Positions 34,052 through 45,514 of a stretch of DNA of 64,000 nucleotides are shown piece after piece. The DNA is from Aricia agestis (lineage: Eukaryota; Arthropoda; Insecta; Lepidoptera; Lycaenidae), in NCBI RefSeq assembly GCF_905147365.1, contig NC_056418.1, forward strand, positions 6,819,262 through 6,883,261. Reading direction: 5' to 3'. A program made the position numbers and the translations under genes. A model generated the notes under the pieces. The model had not been told where the DNA came from, searched no databases, and worked only from the letters and a program-made list of their open reading frames with translations. How positions within the stretch are numbered: the stretch's first letter is position 1; each line of letters opens with the position of its first letter.

Positions 34052-34375
34052 TAAGCCATTCTGGACCTTATAACCTCCTCGGTTTTTGGAAGTCGGTGAA
34101 CCATACACAAAGGGATATATACCGGATACCCTATTACAATAAATGCAATATGACATAATATAATTGTATTACGGCACAGACACGTAGGTAAGTAGGTATC
34201 GGGGTGTTAAAGTAATACCTTTATTGAATAATCCTTTTGCGTAGGAGGCTGTCAGCGCTGCATTGCGACAGAAGGGCTGTGTTTATTATGAATTAGCTAG
34301 GCCTAGTATTAGCGTGGGGTTCTTATAACTCCTCAAGTTTATAAAATCCATACTTTATTGTTTGACTGTCCGTCT

Positions 34376-34690
34376 TTTTTTTATGAAATAAGTGGGCAAA
34401 CGAGCAAACGGGTAACACCTGATGGAAAGCAACTTCAGTCACCCATGGACACTCGCAGCATCAGAAGAGCTGCAGGTGCGTTACCGGCCTTTTTAGAGGG
34501 AATAGGGTATTAGGGGAGGGTATAAGGGAAGGGAATGTCTCCTCCTCTCCTATTTCCATGCCTACCCTCACCAATAGGTGAGGGTAGGCATGGAAATAGG
34601 AGAGGATATAAGATTATTGTGGCAAGATGTACGGTTCTCGCGCGCCAAACGAATTTCTGCGCAACGGGGTCGCTGGCAACATCTAATACG
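34376..34690 (-). mobile_element. SINE-like copy fused to a 30-bp-arm hairpin and a Helitron end
   Basis: 34376-34540 is a minus-strand ccggtcgagccgg-family copy, cut off in its CCCT tract. 34543-34606 is a perfect hairpin (tcctctcctatttccatgcc arms, four-base loop) built from that tract and its inverse. 34625-34690 is the 3' end of the GTTGC-hairpin Helitron family with a decayed CTAA end. Confidence 0.65.
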
Positions 34691-35459
34691 ACATTTACAC
34701 TCAGCCCTGTTGGACAGGGAAGTGGGGAGGGAAGTGGGCAGCGTGCATATGTAAATAGGTGACTCGCGCTGCCACTGCTCATGCCGCTGCCATTGCCCGG
34801 CGCTCCCTCGAGTGTCGGTTTTTCGGGCGGAAGTCAAAGGACGGGCAGCGCGAGCGCGAGTGAGTGTTTACTTTCAGCTCTCTCGCTCACTAGCCGCCAG
34901 TGTTTTGAACGAGAAGCATGTGCGACAAAATCTACAAAAATGTCACCGCCTTTTTTTTGTTTTTTTTTTTTATGATATAAGGGGGCAAACGCCGGTTTTC
35001 TGTGAGAACGTGGTATTTCTCCGGTCGAGCCGGCCCATTCATGCCGAAGCATGGCTCTCCCACGTATAAAATACGATACCGCCGCCAACTGAGTGGAATA
35101 ACGAGAAAATCATTAAGTTTTTGGAACTTTATGAAACAGAACGGATACTATGGGATCCGTGTGATAAAAATGAATGAATTTCCCTCATCCACAATTTCCT
35201 TTTACTACGACGACGACGGCGTCTTCGATTCGATCTGTTTTGATTTCTTTTTAAATATGCATATAGTTATATTATATACTCAGCAGACATAATGCTGTCG
35301 CCGCAACAGTTTCGACATCCGCCATCGTTGCGAGTCGTTACCTAAAAGAGTATGAGGGCTGAGTGTGACCACCCACTCGCCTCTGTAATGCCGCAGAAGT
35401 ATTTGAGGCAATACTTCCGACAGCGGCAGGAGCAGCAAGGGCTGAGTGTAAACGTCCCA
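34688..35459. mobile_element. possible composite element with tttacactcagccc ends
   Basis: The left end acatttacactcagccctg and right end aagggctgagtgtaaacgtc are inverted. A second inward gggctgagtgtgacc lies at 35357-35371. The interior holds GC-rich sequence and the SINE-like copy at 34951-35068. The limits are uncertain. Confidence 0.35.
34951..35068 (-). mobile_element. SINE-like retroelement, internally deleted
   Basis: The head (acgtgggagagccatgcttc ... gaaaaccggcg) is joined directly to the gtttgccccc plus poly-A end, lacking the middle 200 bp. Confidence 0.7.
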
Positions 35460-35713
35460 TAATAACTACTAGTAACTAATAAGTTTATATGTACACTAGT
35501 TTCTTTCCGGAGAAGAAACTGTCATAGCTAGGCTTAAGCAAGCATACCAATCACTATGAAGGTTAAAAACAAAACAGATGATACAGATAACAGATGTAAC
35601 ATTGTCTCCAGCTGTAACATTGTCATGAGTGTTTTATTTTATGACGATGTGTTTACTAATTTCTTGAAAAATTCGAAGTGTATATCCGAATGTCTTTGCT
35701 CACCTTTGCTGTT

Positions 35714-35921
35714 CAGCGGGGCTAAAATGGTCGCTTTGGAGAATCATGATATGAATCATAATATGATTCATTTTTTTAAATTGCAAAATGCAACTCTGCT
35801 GGCAATTCATGTCTAGTAATTCGTACTGATTTGACATATTTTGTCAGTTTGACAGTTTTCACAATTCATTTGCTGAATTGATTGAGAGGAATTGCTAAAT
35901 GTTACCATTTTAGCCCAGCAG
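35714..35921. mobile_element. MITE, CAGCGGGGCTAAAATGG family
   Basis: Ends cagcggggctaaaatggtcg and taccattttagcccagcag. Inverted relative to the copy at 49360-49558, sharing aatcatgatatgaatcata and gctgaattgattgagaggaa. Confidence 0.75.
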
Positions 35922-36007
35922 ATCAATCACATAGGGCGTTGACTCAATGCAGTTCCGATACTTTACTTTGTTTCATAGTACGCTGTTTATTAACTCTAAT
36001 TTGTCAA

Positions 36008-36157
36008 CGGTAACTTGGCGGTAGCGGTCATTGACTTGTCATTTTCTATACAAAGCCGCGATTGACAACATCTGACACCTCATTATGAATCGCGGTTTAT
36101 ATAGAAAATGACAAGTTTTTAACAGGGAGTCAATGACCGCTACCGCCCAGTTACGCC
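36008..36157. mobile_element. foldback MITE, GGCGGTAGCGGTCATTGAC arms
   Basis: Left arm 36008-36050 and right arm 36099-36157 are inverted copies; the right arm has an extra 14 bases (ttttaacagggagt region). No coding capacity. Confidence 0.75.
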
Positions 36158-36368
36158 GAGTGAACCTTAGTATATCTTTAACCAAGGGTATGTACCTACC
36201 GGATTATACTGCGCTAAACATAGGTAATATACTAATACCTACTTTGTGTTTCGAAGTTGCATTTGTTTCTAATAATGTTAATAGGAATACATAAAGATGA
36301 CAGTGCATGACACATTAGAAGTAACGTATTATGAGGCACCAAGTATGTAAATTAATTCCAGTTAAATT

Positions 36369-36707
36369 CATGCTTCGGCACGAATGGGCCGGCTCGACCG
36401 GATAAATACCACGTTCTCACAGAAAACCGGCGTGAAACAGCGCTTGCGCTGTGTTTCGCCGAGTGAGTGAGTTTACCGGAGGCCCAATCCCCTAACCCCT
36501 ACCCTATTCCCTTCCCTACCCTCAACTATTCCCTTCCCTTCCCTTCCCTACCCTCCCTTATTACCCTATTCCCTCTTAAAAGGTCGGCAACGCACTTGCA
36601 GCTCTTCTGATGCTGCGAGTGTCCATGGGCGATGGAAGTTGCTTTCCATCAGGTGACCCGTTTGCTCGTTTGCCCCCTTATTTCATAAAAAAAAAAAAAA
36701 AAAAAAA
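36369..36707 (+). mobile_element. SINE-like poly-A retroelement, full-length
   Basis: Plus-strand copy from catgcttcggcacgaatggg to cccttatttcat plus about 22 A. The long unbroken A tail suggests this is the youngest copy in the window. Confidence 0.8.
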
Positions 36708-36727
36708 TAGAGGAATCAATTTTAAAT

Positions 36728-37095
36728 AGAACTAGCGACCGGCTTCGCATGGGTCTAACACCAGTTCTAAATACACTATACCTCTGAAATTACCAGCGTT
36801 TCTCTACTAATCTTAATATATATAAAAATTACGTGTCACGTTGTTTGTCCGTGATGGACTCCTAAATTACTGAACCGATTTAAAATTTAATTTCTACACC
36901 GCGTGCAATTTGATTCAACTTAAAAGAAAGATAACTTACATTTCAATTTATAGTCATAATAATATTTTATTGCAATTTATAGGGCTAGCGGTAGTCATGG
37001 AGGTCGCCATGTTTTTTTACAAAAAAAAAAAAAAAAAATCCATAGCCGAACATATAACCTCGTTTTTTGGAAGTCGGTTAAAAAAGCATGGTGGT
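36728..37095. mobile_element. Helitron-like remnants and retroelement tail
   Basis: actagcgaccggcttcgcat (36731) is a minus-strand CTAGT end. tcttaatatatataaaaatt (36810) is a plus-strand TC start of another family. A poly-A run at 37021-37038 is followed by atcctttttggaagtcgg-like 'ttttttggaagtcggtta'. The individual limits are unclear. Confidence 0.4.
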
Positions 37096-37326
37096 CTTCA
37101 TGACTGATATCCTCCTGTTGTTCTCCTTGATCTTCCTGATCTCCTCCTGTTGTTTACTACAATGTAGTTTAACAAGAAACTTAGCCATGTATCATATTAT
37201 ATTTTTTAATTACTCTATCTATTGAAAAACCATATCAAAATCCGGTGTGCGGTTTTAAATCTCAGCATACATAGGGCAGACAGCGATAAGCAAAACGCTT
37301 TATAATTTAGTGATTTATCAAAGAAC

Positions 37327-37830
37327 TAACGACCCGCCCCGGCGTCGCACAGGTATAAAATATATAGCCACTGAAAAAAATATTAAAAGCGATAGCCTAT
37401 GATCCTTACGTGATCTACTTCTTATCTGTGCCAAATAACATAAAAATTGCTCCAGTAGTTCACGAGATAAGCCCTTTCAAATAATTTCCCCCGTTTTTCC
37501 ACATTCTCCAGCTAAGGCTATAGCCTTTTTCAATAAATGAGCTATCTAACACTGAAAGAATTTTTCAAATCGGATTAGTTCCTGAGATTAGCGCGTTCAA
37601 GTTATCCCTTTCAAATAATTTTCCCCGTTTTTTCCACATTTTCCTCTATTTCTTCGCTCCTATTTGTCTTAGCGTGATAAAATATAGCCTATAGCCTTCC
37701 TCGATAAATGGGCTATCTAACACTGAAAGAATCATCTAAATCCGTTGCGTAGTTTTAAAGATTAAAGGGAACAAAGGGACATGAGGGAAAAAGCGACTTT
37801 GTTTTAAAATATGTATAGATATAGAAGCAA
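37327..37830 (-). mobile_element. Helitron-like element, complete length
   Basis: The minus strand starts TCTATACATATTTTAAAACA after A and ends gcgacgccggggcgggtcgttag, where CTAG has become TTAG. The interior matches 18530-18840 in reverse, with an internal duplication (ctatctaacactgaaagaat occurs twice). Confidence 0.65.
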
Positions 37831-37834
37831 AATG

Positions 37835-38390
37835 TTTTTGTCACAAAAACTTTTATAAATCCCGCCTAAAATTAAATTAATACGATCTTAAACTTTTAGA
37901 ATATATTCTTAAGCCGAATAAAAAAAGTACTCACACGAAAAAACTAGATATTATCCTTTAAATAAATCGCATCGTTTTTAACTCGCGGTCGAAGTCTCCA
38001 AGTACACACACTTAACTAACGTGACTGAAGTCTTCAGTAAACACCCAGCTGATAATTTTTACCGGAGCCATATAGCCTCAACTCCTTATTAGCTTACGAA
38101 TGTTGTCTTAATACTTTAACAGGTATAATTTTATCCGTTTTCCACACGAAACTAACGCGCTTGAAATATATACGTGCAAATATTTAAGCGTCCTGAAAAA
38201 CAGTTTATATGATTGTTAACTTTATGACAATACTAAATATTGCAAACACGAGATAGCAGCATTTGTTCTGCAAACTTGTCGACAAGTCATATACTTTCGG
38301 AAAGAAATGTTAAAAAATAAAACCTAGTTTTTTGGAAATCACCAATATATTACGAATTTAATTCATGTCATAATAATTATTACTTTACAT
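37835..38390. other. no recognisable gene
   Basis: Unique-looking AT-rich sequence. No exon or element could be defined. Confidence 0.35.
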
Positions 38391-38418
38391 AAACAGTAAT
38401 TAATATTAATTACTGTTT
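38391..38418. repeat. perfect 28-bp palindrome
   Basis: aaacagtaattaat followed directly by its complement. Confidence 0.85.
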
Positions 38419-38426
38419 GATCAAAT

Positions 38427-39012
38427 CCATACTAATATTATACATACGCCTCCGTAATCTAGTGGTATAGAGCGTGGCTCTTGACTCGGAGGTCGTGGGT
38501 TCGATTCCCGCGTTGGAAACATGCTATTTCCAAGTTTGGTTAGGACAGTGCAGGCTGATCACCTGATTGTCTGACAAGTAAGATGATCCATGCGTCGGAT
38601 GGGCATGTAAAAATCTCTCGCCTCTCTCTCTGATCTCTCGCCAGTCGTGTCGGTCTGCCGTCCCACTGGGTTATGAGAGTAAAGGAATAGAGAGTGCTCT
38701 TGTGTACTGCGCACACACTTGGGCACTACAAAATTACTCTTGCGTAGCTGGCCATGAAATATAATAGCTACCACACCGGTTTCGGTGACGGTGGCCGCCG
38801 TCACCGAAACCGGTGTGGTAGCTATTATTATTATACATAAATGCCAAAGCGTATCTATCTGTTACCTCTTCACGCCCAAACCGCTGAACTGATTTAGCTG
38901 GGTATGGAGATACTTTGAGGGAAAGGACATAGGATACTTTTTATCCCGAAAAATAGACGGTTCCTGCGCGATGCACAAATTTGGGCGCGACGGAGTGGCG
39001 GGCTTTGTCTAG
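38427..39012 (+). mobile_element. (GTCT)n Helitron-like element, split by a tRNA SINE
   Basis: The 5' end tccatactaatattatacat (38427-38445) resumes after the SINE as aaatgccaaagcgtatctat and continues through cacgcccaaaccgctgaact to GGGCGCGACGGAGTGGCGGG and gtCTAG before T (39013). Confidence 0.8.
38446..38829 (+). mobile_element. tRNA-derived SINE, second copy, with target duplication
   Basis: Same structure as 27720-28081: box A taatctagtgg (one change), box B ggttcgattcc, the same body and TATTATTA tail. The extra 3' segment is a hairpin made from ccaccgtcaccgaaaccggt and its inverse. The duplication attatacat (38437-38445, 38830-38838) matches Helitron sequence. Confidence 0.9.
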
Positions 39013-39160
39013 TCCTTGGTAAAATTTTAGCTCTGCACGTCTCAAATCGGCTCATTGTCAAAATCAAACTACAATGGCATCCAAATATTACTTTGCATGT
39101 CACATGTGGCCGACATAACTGTCGCTGGTGTATTTTGAGTGACAGTTGTTTCACATAAAA

Positions 39161-39297
39161 TATAGTTTGGCATAAAAGTGAAGAAATTAAAAAGTGGCAA
39201 CATCGTAGTGTCATCCCTTTCTTCTTAGATTGATTTGAAAGGGATGACACTAGGATGTTGCCACTTTTTAATTTCTTCACTTTTATGCCAGACTATA
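39161..39297. mobile_element. palindromic MITE (TATAGTYTGGCAWAAAAGTG family)
   Basis: Second copy of 14617-14748, with arms of about 58 bp and loop ttcttcttagattgattt. Confidence 0.8.
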
Positions 39298-39299
39298 TG

Positions 39300-40925
39300 T
39301 TAGTGTCGTCAAGTGCTTCAATCTTCGTACCACTAGGTCTTAGGATGGGTTACAACCCATCCTCTATTTATTCTCTACAGAGAATAATAGCAGTACCTGC
39401 CCAACGCTACTTATATATACTCTATATTCATGAAAGTCACCACAATGACGATGATAAGTATATAAAATGTTTGTATTATAGCGTTATAAGCAATAATTCC
39501 TCCAGATACTCCTACAAACGTCGTAAATGTTCTTATTTGCACAAACTCTTATCATACGAACAAAGATAGGATGAATATTTTTTACGTCAATCACGCGGAG
39601 TCTTGTGCACTTATTTGCATAGCATACACGGTAATGTACCTGCTAAATACAAGTACATACGTACTCATAATACGCGTTGTATTTCAAGATATAAATTTTT
39701 CATGATATAGATTACAACAAGATAACATTTCTGGAACTATATAACTTATACCCATAGGTATAAAAGTATTTTTTGTTTATTGTCATAGGAGTAAATAAAG
39801 ATAAAACCAATATATAGTTTAAATCCAAACATTTTAAGAACATCAAACATGACATTCCACTTTTTAATTTTTTAGGATTCGGCGAGCGAATAAAGAAATT
39901 TGAAAAACGGTGTGGTTGTTATAAATTATGTGGTGACTGGTGATGAATGGATCGTAAGCATATTCCGATAGCCCCGTCAACCCCGTGGTACACCTGAATA
40001 ATAGCAATTAGCAACAATATTCTTCTAACGCCTTTGCATAAAATATGGCAAATGCGCAATCCAACTAAAATCTAAACACAAACGAAAAACTTTGAAAATT
40101 AAAATTATATTATTTTCCGGAAGCCATTAAATTTATTTTTAGGATTTGTTCGAAAAGACCTTATAAAAAGTTTTAAACGTATAAAAAAGTTACGCTTTCA
40201 AACTTCTTTAAAGGGCCCATTCACGGGCCTCTTTAAACGTAGTTAACAATAACACTGAATCCTATACAATTTTTTGGCGATAAACGATAAACCGGGAAAT
40301 AGCTTCTCATATTAGACACTCTCAATATTAGACAGTCATTTTAGCATTATAATAATATTGTTGGGCTTATAAGTAGAAAATATTGTTGAAAAATATGTAT
40401 CCAAATCATCATGAAAAGCATAATTTTATCATGATGATTCGGATGAATTCAGCATAAACTTGGCTTTTATAATGTAGGTAAGCTAAAACACATGTCAAGA
40501 GCTGATGATGATATTCAACATGTTTTCTATCACGTGTAGATATCATGAGAAACCTGTAAAGAGCCTCTTAAACTCAGTTTAAATATGCGGTATTTATATT
40601 CAAAGGCTACCTGTGATAAGATTATTCTCAGTAGGTACACAAGTAAAGCGGTCCCTGAGTTATATTTTACGTACAATCCTTGCACTTGGTTCTCAATTAT
40701 GAAGGTATATATAAAACAGTGCCGTATTTAGCTAGCATATACTGGACATTAAGGGAAAACTTCTTAAGCGGCGTTAAGAAAATGTTACCATAGTATAATA
40801 TCGTTCATAAAATTGGTTGTATTTAAACTGATAGACAAAGAAATAAAATTATAATACTATTGATAAAATCACTGGTCATATTCAGTCGAAAAGGCTATTT
40901 TAAGGAACAGGCGCTGGGTGGAGTT
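39300..40925. other. no recognisable gene
   Basis: Largely unique AT-rich DNA. Minor features only: the hairpin aggatgggttacaacccatcct (39341-39362) and an aatcatcatga inverted pair near 40407-40441. No supported exon. Confidence 0.4.
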
Positions 40926-40933
40926 GAGCATAC

Positions 40934-41554
40934 AAAATATGAGGACTGTATTCTGTGAACGGGGTTCAACTCAGGAAAGCATGCAGATTATGATTCTAAG
41001 GGCCTGCTTCACCACTTCTTGATAAGTGCCGAATAGGCTATCTACCACTTAACTTAACAGATAAAGTATGGATAATCTGTCAAAAAAATTGTGAATAGCT
41101 TATTCGTCACTTTATCAGAAAGGCCATAATAGCCTGTTTCACCACTTCTTGATAAGTGCCGAATAGGCTATCTACCACTTACCTTGACAGATAAAGTATG
41201 GATAATCTGTCAAAAAAGTTGTGAATAGCCTATTCGTCACTTTATCAGAAAGGCCCTAATGGCCTGTTTCACCACTTCCTGATAAGCGCCGAATAGGCTA
41301 TCCACCACTTAACTTGACAGATGAAGTATGGAGAATCTGTCAAAAAAGCTGTGAATAGCCTATTCGGCAATTTATCAGAAAGTGGTGAAACAGGCCCTAA
41401 ATGTTGTTAAGAGTCGTATCGGTGCTTTTCATATTACCTACAACAAAAATGTTTAAAAATATAGACCGATACGACTCCTGACAACATTTAGAATCATAAT
41501 CTGCATGCTTTTCTGAGTTGAACCCCATTCACAGAATGCGGTCCTCATATTTTT
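40934..41554. mobile_element. foldback element carrying a MITE array in one arm
   Basis: The right arm (41462-41554) is the inverse of 40934-40999 joined to 41398-41423; the loop is 41424-41464. Landmarks: cattctgtgaa.ggggttcaa, agcatgcagattatgattct, gagtcgtatcggt. Removing 41000-41397 and one TAA restores full pairing, so the array inserted after the foldback formed. Confidence 0.85.
41000..41397. mobile_element. three-unit tandem array of the GGGCCTGTTTCACC MITE, TAA duplication
   Basis: Units of 130 bp start at 41000, 41130 and 41260. The two internal junctions lack the 11-bp gtggtgaaaca right-end segment, which only the last unit retains. TAA lies at 40997-40999 and 41398-41400; the opposite foldback arm shows the unfilled site with a single TAA. 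The array therefore sits as one insertion. Confidence 0.9.
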
Positions 41555-41605
41555 AACCGACTTCCAAAAAGGAGGAGGTTATACGTAGTCAATCTCTATC
41601 CAGCC

Positions 41606-41757
41606 CTAGTAGACAAGTGGCAAGCGATTATCGTAAACGCTAACAAAATGTATGCGATATAATTCATCGCTTCGCTAGCGAATACTAATGTCAAATCCTA
41701 TACATTTTGTGGCGTCGCGTTGGCTTTTACGATAATCGCTTGCCGCTTGTCTAGGCC
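41606..41757. mobile_element. MITE, GACAAGTGGCAAGCG family
   Basis: Second copy of 12262-12421: tagacaagtggcaagcgatt, central cgcttcgctagcgaa, cttgccgcttgtctaggccc. Confidence 0.7.
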
Positions 41758-41863
41758 CTAGCGGGTGCTAGGGTTGTCGTACGTAGCAGTTTCGTAGCGG
41801 CGCTACGAACGTCTACGATCGGTAGGGGCCTACGTAGGGGCATTTGTTTTTCTTTTGTATGTT

Positions 41864-42092
41864 TTTTTTTTTTTTTTTTAATTAAATAAGGGGGCAAACG
41901 AGCAAACGGGTCACCTGATGGTAAGCAACTACCGTCGCCCATGGACACTCGCAACATCAGAAGAGCTGCAGGTGCGTTGCCGGCCTTTTAAGAGGGTATA
42001 CGCTCTTTTCTTGAAGGTTTGCAGGTCGTATCGGTCCGGAAATACTGCTGGTGACAGCCCATTCCAGAGTTTTACAGTGCGCGGCAGAAAGG
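41864..42092 (-). mobile_element. SINE-like retroelement, gtttgcaggtcg variant
   Basis: Poly-A (T run 41864-41879), gggcaaacgagcaaacgggt, gccggccttttaagaggg, then a different 5' portion (tcttgaaggtttgcaggtcg, ctggtgacagcccattccag). This indicates a subfamily, or the 3' end of an autonomous LINE partner. Confidence 0.7.
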
Positions 42093-42177
42093 TATGTTGT
42101 ATGTTGTTGTGTTTGTATGTGTAGAGCTCATAGATTTTGATAGGAATTAGGATATAATTACTATATTAACACTCCTA

Positions 42178-42497
42178 ACTATATTATATTCCTAAACTTT
42201 TTGTTTACAGTGTTTTCGCGTTTTCGCGCTTGCTGCCACTAGTATAGACAGTTAACAAAAAGTTTTGTTCGACGTTTGACAAAGTTTCTGCCAATATTCT
42301 GATATTATGACGTGTGCGACCTGTCGGATTTTGGTCGACTATATTATATTCCTAAACTTTTTGTTTACAGTGTTTTCGCGTTTTCGCGCTTGCTGCCACT
42401 AGTATAGACAGTTAACAAAAAGTTTTGTTCGACGTTTGACAAAGTTTCTGCCAATATTCTGATATTATGACGTGTGCGACCTGTCGGATTTTGGTCG
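42178..42497. repeat. identical 160-bp tandem duplication
   Basis: Units 42178-42337 and 42338-42497 appear identical. Each includes cctaaactttttgtttacag, two gttttcgcg repeats and cgacctgtcggattttggtc. Identity implies a very recent duplication or an assembly duplication. A relative is at 20990-21120. Confidence 0.9.
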
Positions 42498-43019
42498 GAT
42501 TATTTATCCACTTATGTGCTAGCGCCCTCTGCTCCCACCTTTACATAATATTCCCTATTATTATTTATGATCTAAACATCTTATATTTGGTGATAAGACT
42601 ATCAGGCGGGACTCATAAATAGCTAGTAAATTATAAGTATAACATACATAATGCATATTATCCTGCTGAGTTCACGCAAGAATGAACACTAAATTTTCCT
42701 TAATTAAACTATCCTATGTCCTTTCTAGGGACTCAAAATAGAATACAAACTTTGGCTTTTATAATAACTTATTATGCGTGTGTTGCTTATATATATATTT
42801 TTTGCTATTTTCTTTTTTTTGGACATTGGATATACTTAAAAACTTCTGAACCGCGCCGTTGAATCTTGAGCGCGTTTAACTACGTCTGTGACGTCTTAGT
42901 GCAAGCGCAAACTTTTTACGCAAACAAACTCAAGAAACGATCTAAACGACGTGCGATGCTATTTTGTTGTACGTCAAAAAGAGCTTAATTTGTGAAATCG
43001 GGGAAACTACCCTTATAAT

Positions 43020-43384
43020 TTAAATTGTTGGCAGCACAGATTTTAGAAGTAAGTAAGATGGAAGTAAGTATTTTCCTGTTCTGAGGTTGGCAGTCATCCT
43101 ATCATTGGAACCCATTTCTGTTAGAAAATATCTTATAAAGTGCCAAAAATTGTGTTTCACAATATCCAGCGATTGCACCACATTGATGCTAACTCATCAT
43201 GTGATCATGTTTTAAAAAGCAGAACCTTAATCTTGAGATAAATCTCAAGATTAAAGTTAATAGTTGGTTAAAACCAACGATTAACTTTAGCAGGTGATGA
43301 AATCGGCAGCTAAGATGGTGAAACTGACTTACCTATATCCTTGCCGGCTCCCAGTAGATAGACACTTCTGAGCATATGGGCCAT
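43020..43384 (-). CDS. candidate small two-exon gene, unrecognised
   Basis: Exon 1 (43333-43384) starts ATG and would encode MAHMLRSVYLLGAGKDI, ending in the donor ATAG|GTAAGT. Exon 2 (43020-43117) follows the acceptor TTTTCTAACAG and stays in frame to a TAA, giving 49 residues. The canonical donor and acceptor and exact frame joining are suggestive. Against it: the product matches no family I know, the length is small, and the intron contains MITE-like hairpins (43225-43283). It could be the first exon of a larger gene, or chance. Confidence 0.2.
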
Positions 43385-43389
43385 CGTAG

Positions 43390-45360
43390 ATTCTAGATTT
43401 GCGATGCTGTAATTGTGCTAAATAATCTACACACTACCATCAAACAAAATATTACATAAATGTTGCGAAATAACACGAAAACTACTCAGCTACGTTACTA
43501 TAGATACAAATTCGAAACGATAAATTCAAAATCGGTCGGTTACCGCACTAGTCGGCTAAAGCGATAGGCGGCTACATCTCGGCTAATATTTTAGAAGCGG
43601 CTAAGACTCGGCTAGGACTTCTGAACTTTGTATCCGCTTGTATACAAGTGAGGCGAGCGGAGCGCTAACCCAAATTATAGGTAGCGTTTTCTCGAGGAAC
43701 ACGAAAATCTTGGATACGACATTCAAAATATTTGCTTTATGGAAAATCTCTTTACTTAACTGAACAAATAAACAAAGCGGGTTACATTTTAGCATTGAAT
43801 GTGTTTGTAACTTATTTTTGTATAGAAAATGTAATTGTAAAAATCCTGGATTAGAGAATAATTTGAGTGCCATTGATATACCGCAGCAAAAATATTATAT
43901 TAAACTTTTAGACTTTTTGCTATCTTTTTATTACACGGTTTATACTAAATAAAAGTTTAAGCACTCAACCTACGTTTAAAGATACATGCTAAATAAATAC
44001 TGTACTGCAGACAGAAACTGCAATTCATGTATGGGGACATAGTATATTTTGTATCATGTATGTTAATAAATGCTGAAAATAAACTTTAACTTCTTAACAA
44101 TTGGATAAGAGCTCAATTCTAGAATGAATTTGTTAAAATAAAAATTTAAAAATTATTTTTTAAATTTACAAAATTCTAAATATTATGAAGCTAAAGCTAA
44201 AAAATGTAGAGTAATAAAAAATGAACGACTCCACGTACGTTCTTATTCTGATGTAAAATATTGACATAGACACTGGAACAATGAAAGTTATCAGCAGTCG
44301 TAGCGAACTGTAAACATGACGTAGGTTCTACTGTAGACGCCAGCGCCGCTGCCCGCTGCGTAAAGCCATAACAACTCAATAACACAATAAAAGAATATGT
44401 AACATATTTACATAATAGGTGCCGTAGACTATTTTTATATTAGAGCACAAAAATCAGGCGCACGCACACATTAAGGTGGTTTCTGATGAGTGATGACTTA
44501 AAGTAGTAATATAGGTACAAGTTAGATTTCAAGAACTTACCTACTCTTTATTTTTTGTTTTTGTACATCTAGCTTTAATGCCAGATGTACAAGCTGGAAA
44601 AGCTGTTTGGCACCAAACATCTTTGCTTGCTAAAGTTTTCTAGCTTGTAGCTGGTGCCATTAGGACTGGATCTCATAGAATGAGCTCAAGGCTAGTTTAA
44701 TCCTATTTGAGTCAATTATATTATTTTTTATTGATTCTTGCAGCATAACGTCTATGTATAAAACGCCTGACAAAAAATACAACGAATATATGATTTTGAT
44801 CGATGTCTTATATTTAAGACTACGATTTGATCTATAGCCTAAGATATAATATACGTAGCTTAATTTTCAACTCCAAAAAGCATCTTATGAATAAACCAAA
44901 ATTAGGTTAAGTTGGAGTCTTGAGTACACATTTGAGTACCTTTGCCTTTTCATGGAAGTTTCAAGGAGGTTTTGAGTTTTCGACACTCCTTAGTCCTTAT
45001 GCCGAAACCTTCATAACGAAAACGTTAATAATGTTAAGATTTTATGACCTAGTTACTTGTATTATATGCCCAGTTAGTTGCATACCTTAAAATTCATGTT
45101 TAAACATAAGCATACATTAATTCACTTGACAAAATATCTCTATAGGCACATGATACTATTACTATTACATTAAAATATACTATTAAATAAAAAATGTAGC
45201 CTTTATAAATTGTGTAATGTTTACTCTTCTACAACAATCGTTGCTATGTACCTAAGATGTATTTCAGTGGTCGAAGCAAGGTCTCGCGCTTTGCCGCTTA
45301 TTATAAAGTACTAAAATGGAACACAATGTACCACTTTTGAAGGAAACAAAGAATTAATAT
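43390..45360. other. no recognisable gene
   Basis: Mostly unique AT-rich DNA, the longest stretch without identifiable transposons. I found no exon with both splice signals and a coherent frame. It could include promoter or intron of the candidate at 43020-43384. Confidence 0.35.
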
Positions 45361-45366
45361 GAAATA

Positions 45367-45514
45367 TCTATATATATAAAAATGGATTTTCAAATGTGTT
45401 AGTCGCGCTAAAACTCAAAAACGGCTGGACAGATTGGGCTGATTTTAGTCTTAAAATGTTCGTAGAAGTCCAGGGAAGGTTTTAAAGTGACACGAAGTTC
45501 ACCGGGACAGCTAG
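45367..45514 (+). mobile_element. short Helitron (148 bp)
   Basis: TCTATATATATAAAAATGGA start after A (45366), body gttagtcgcgctaaaactca, 3' part gaagttcaccgggacagCTAG before T. Complete ends and no coding capacity. Confidence 0.8.

Noticed and set aside
41000..41397. CRISPR-like or satellite array
   Set aside because: Three 130-bp units with MITE ends and a TAA duplication; no spacers, and a eukaryotic context.
44746..44837. Plus-strand exon after TTGATTCTTGCAG
   Set aside because: A good acceptor and a short open frame, but no donor, no recognisable protein and no neighbouring exon.
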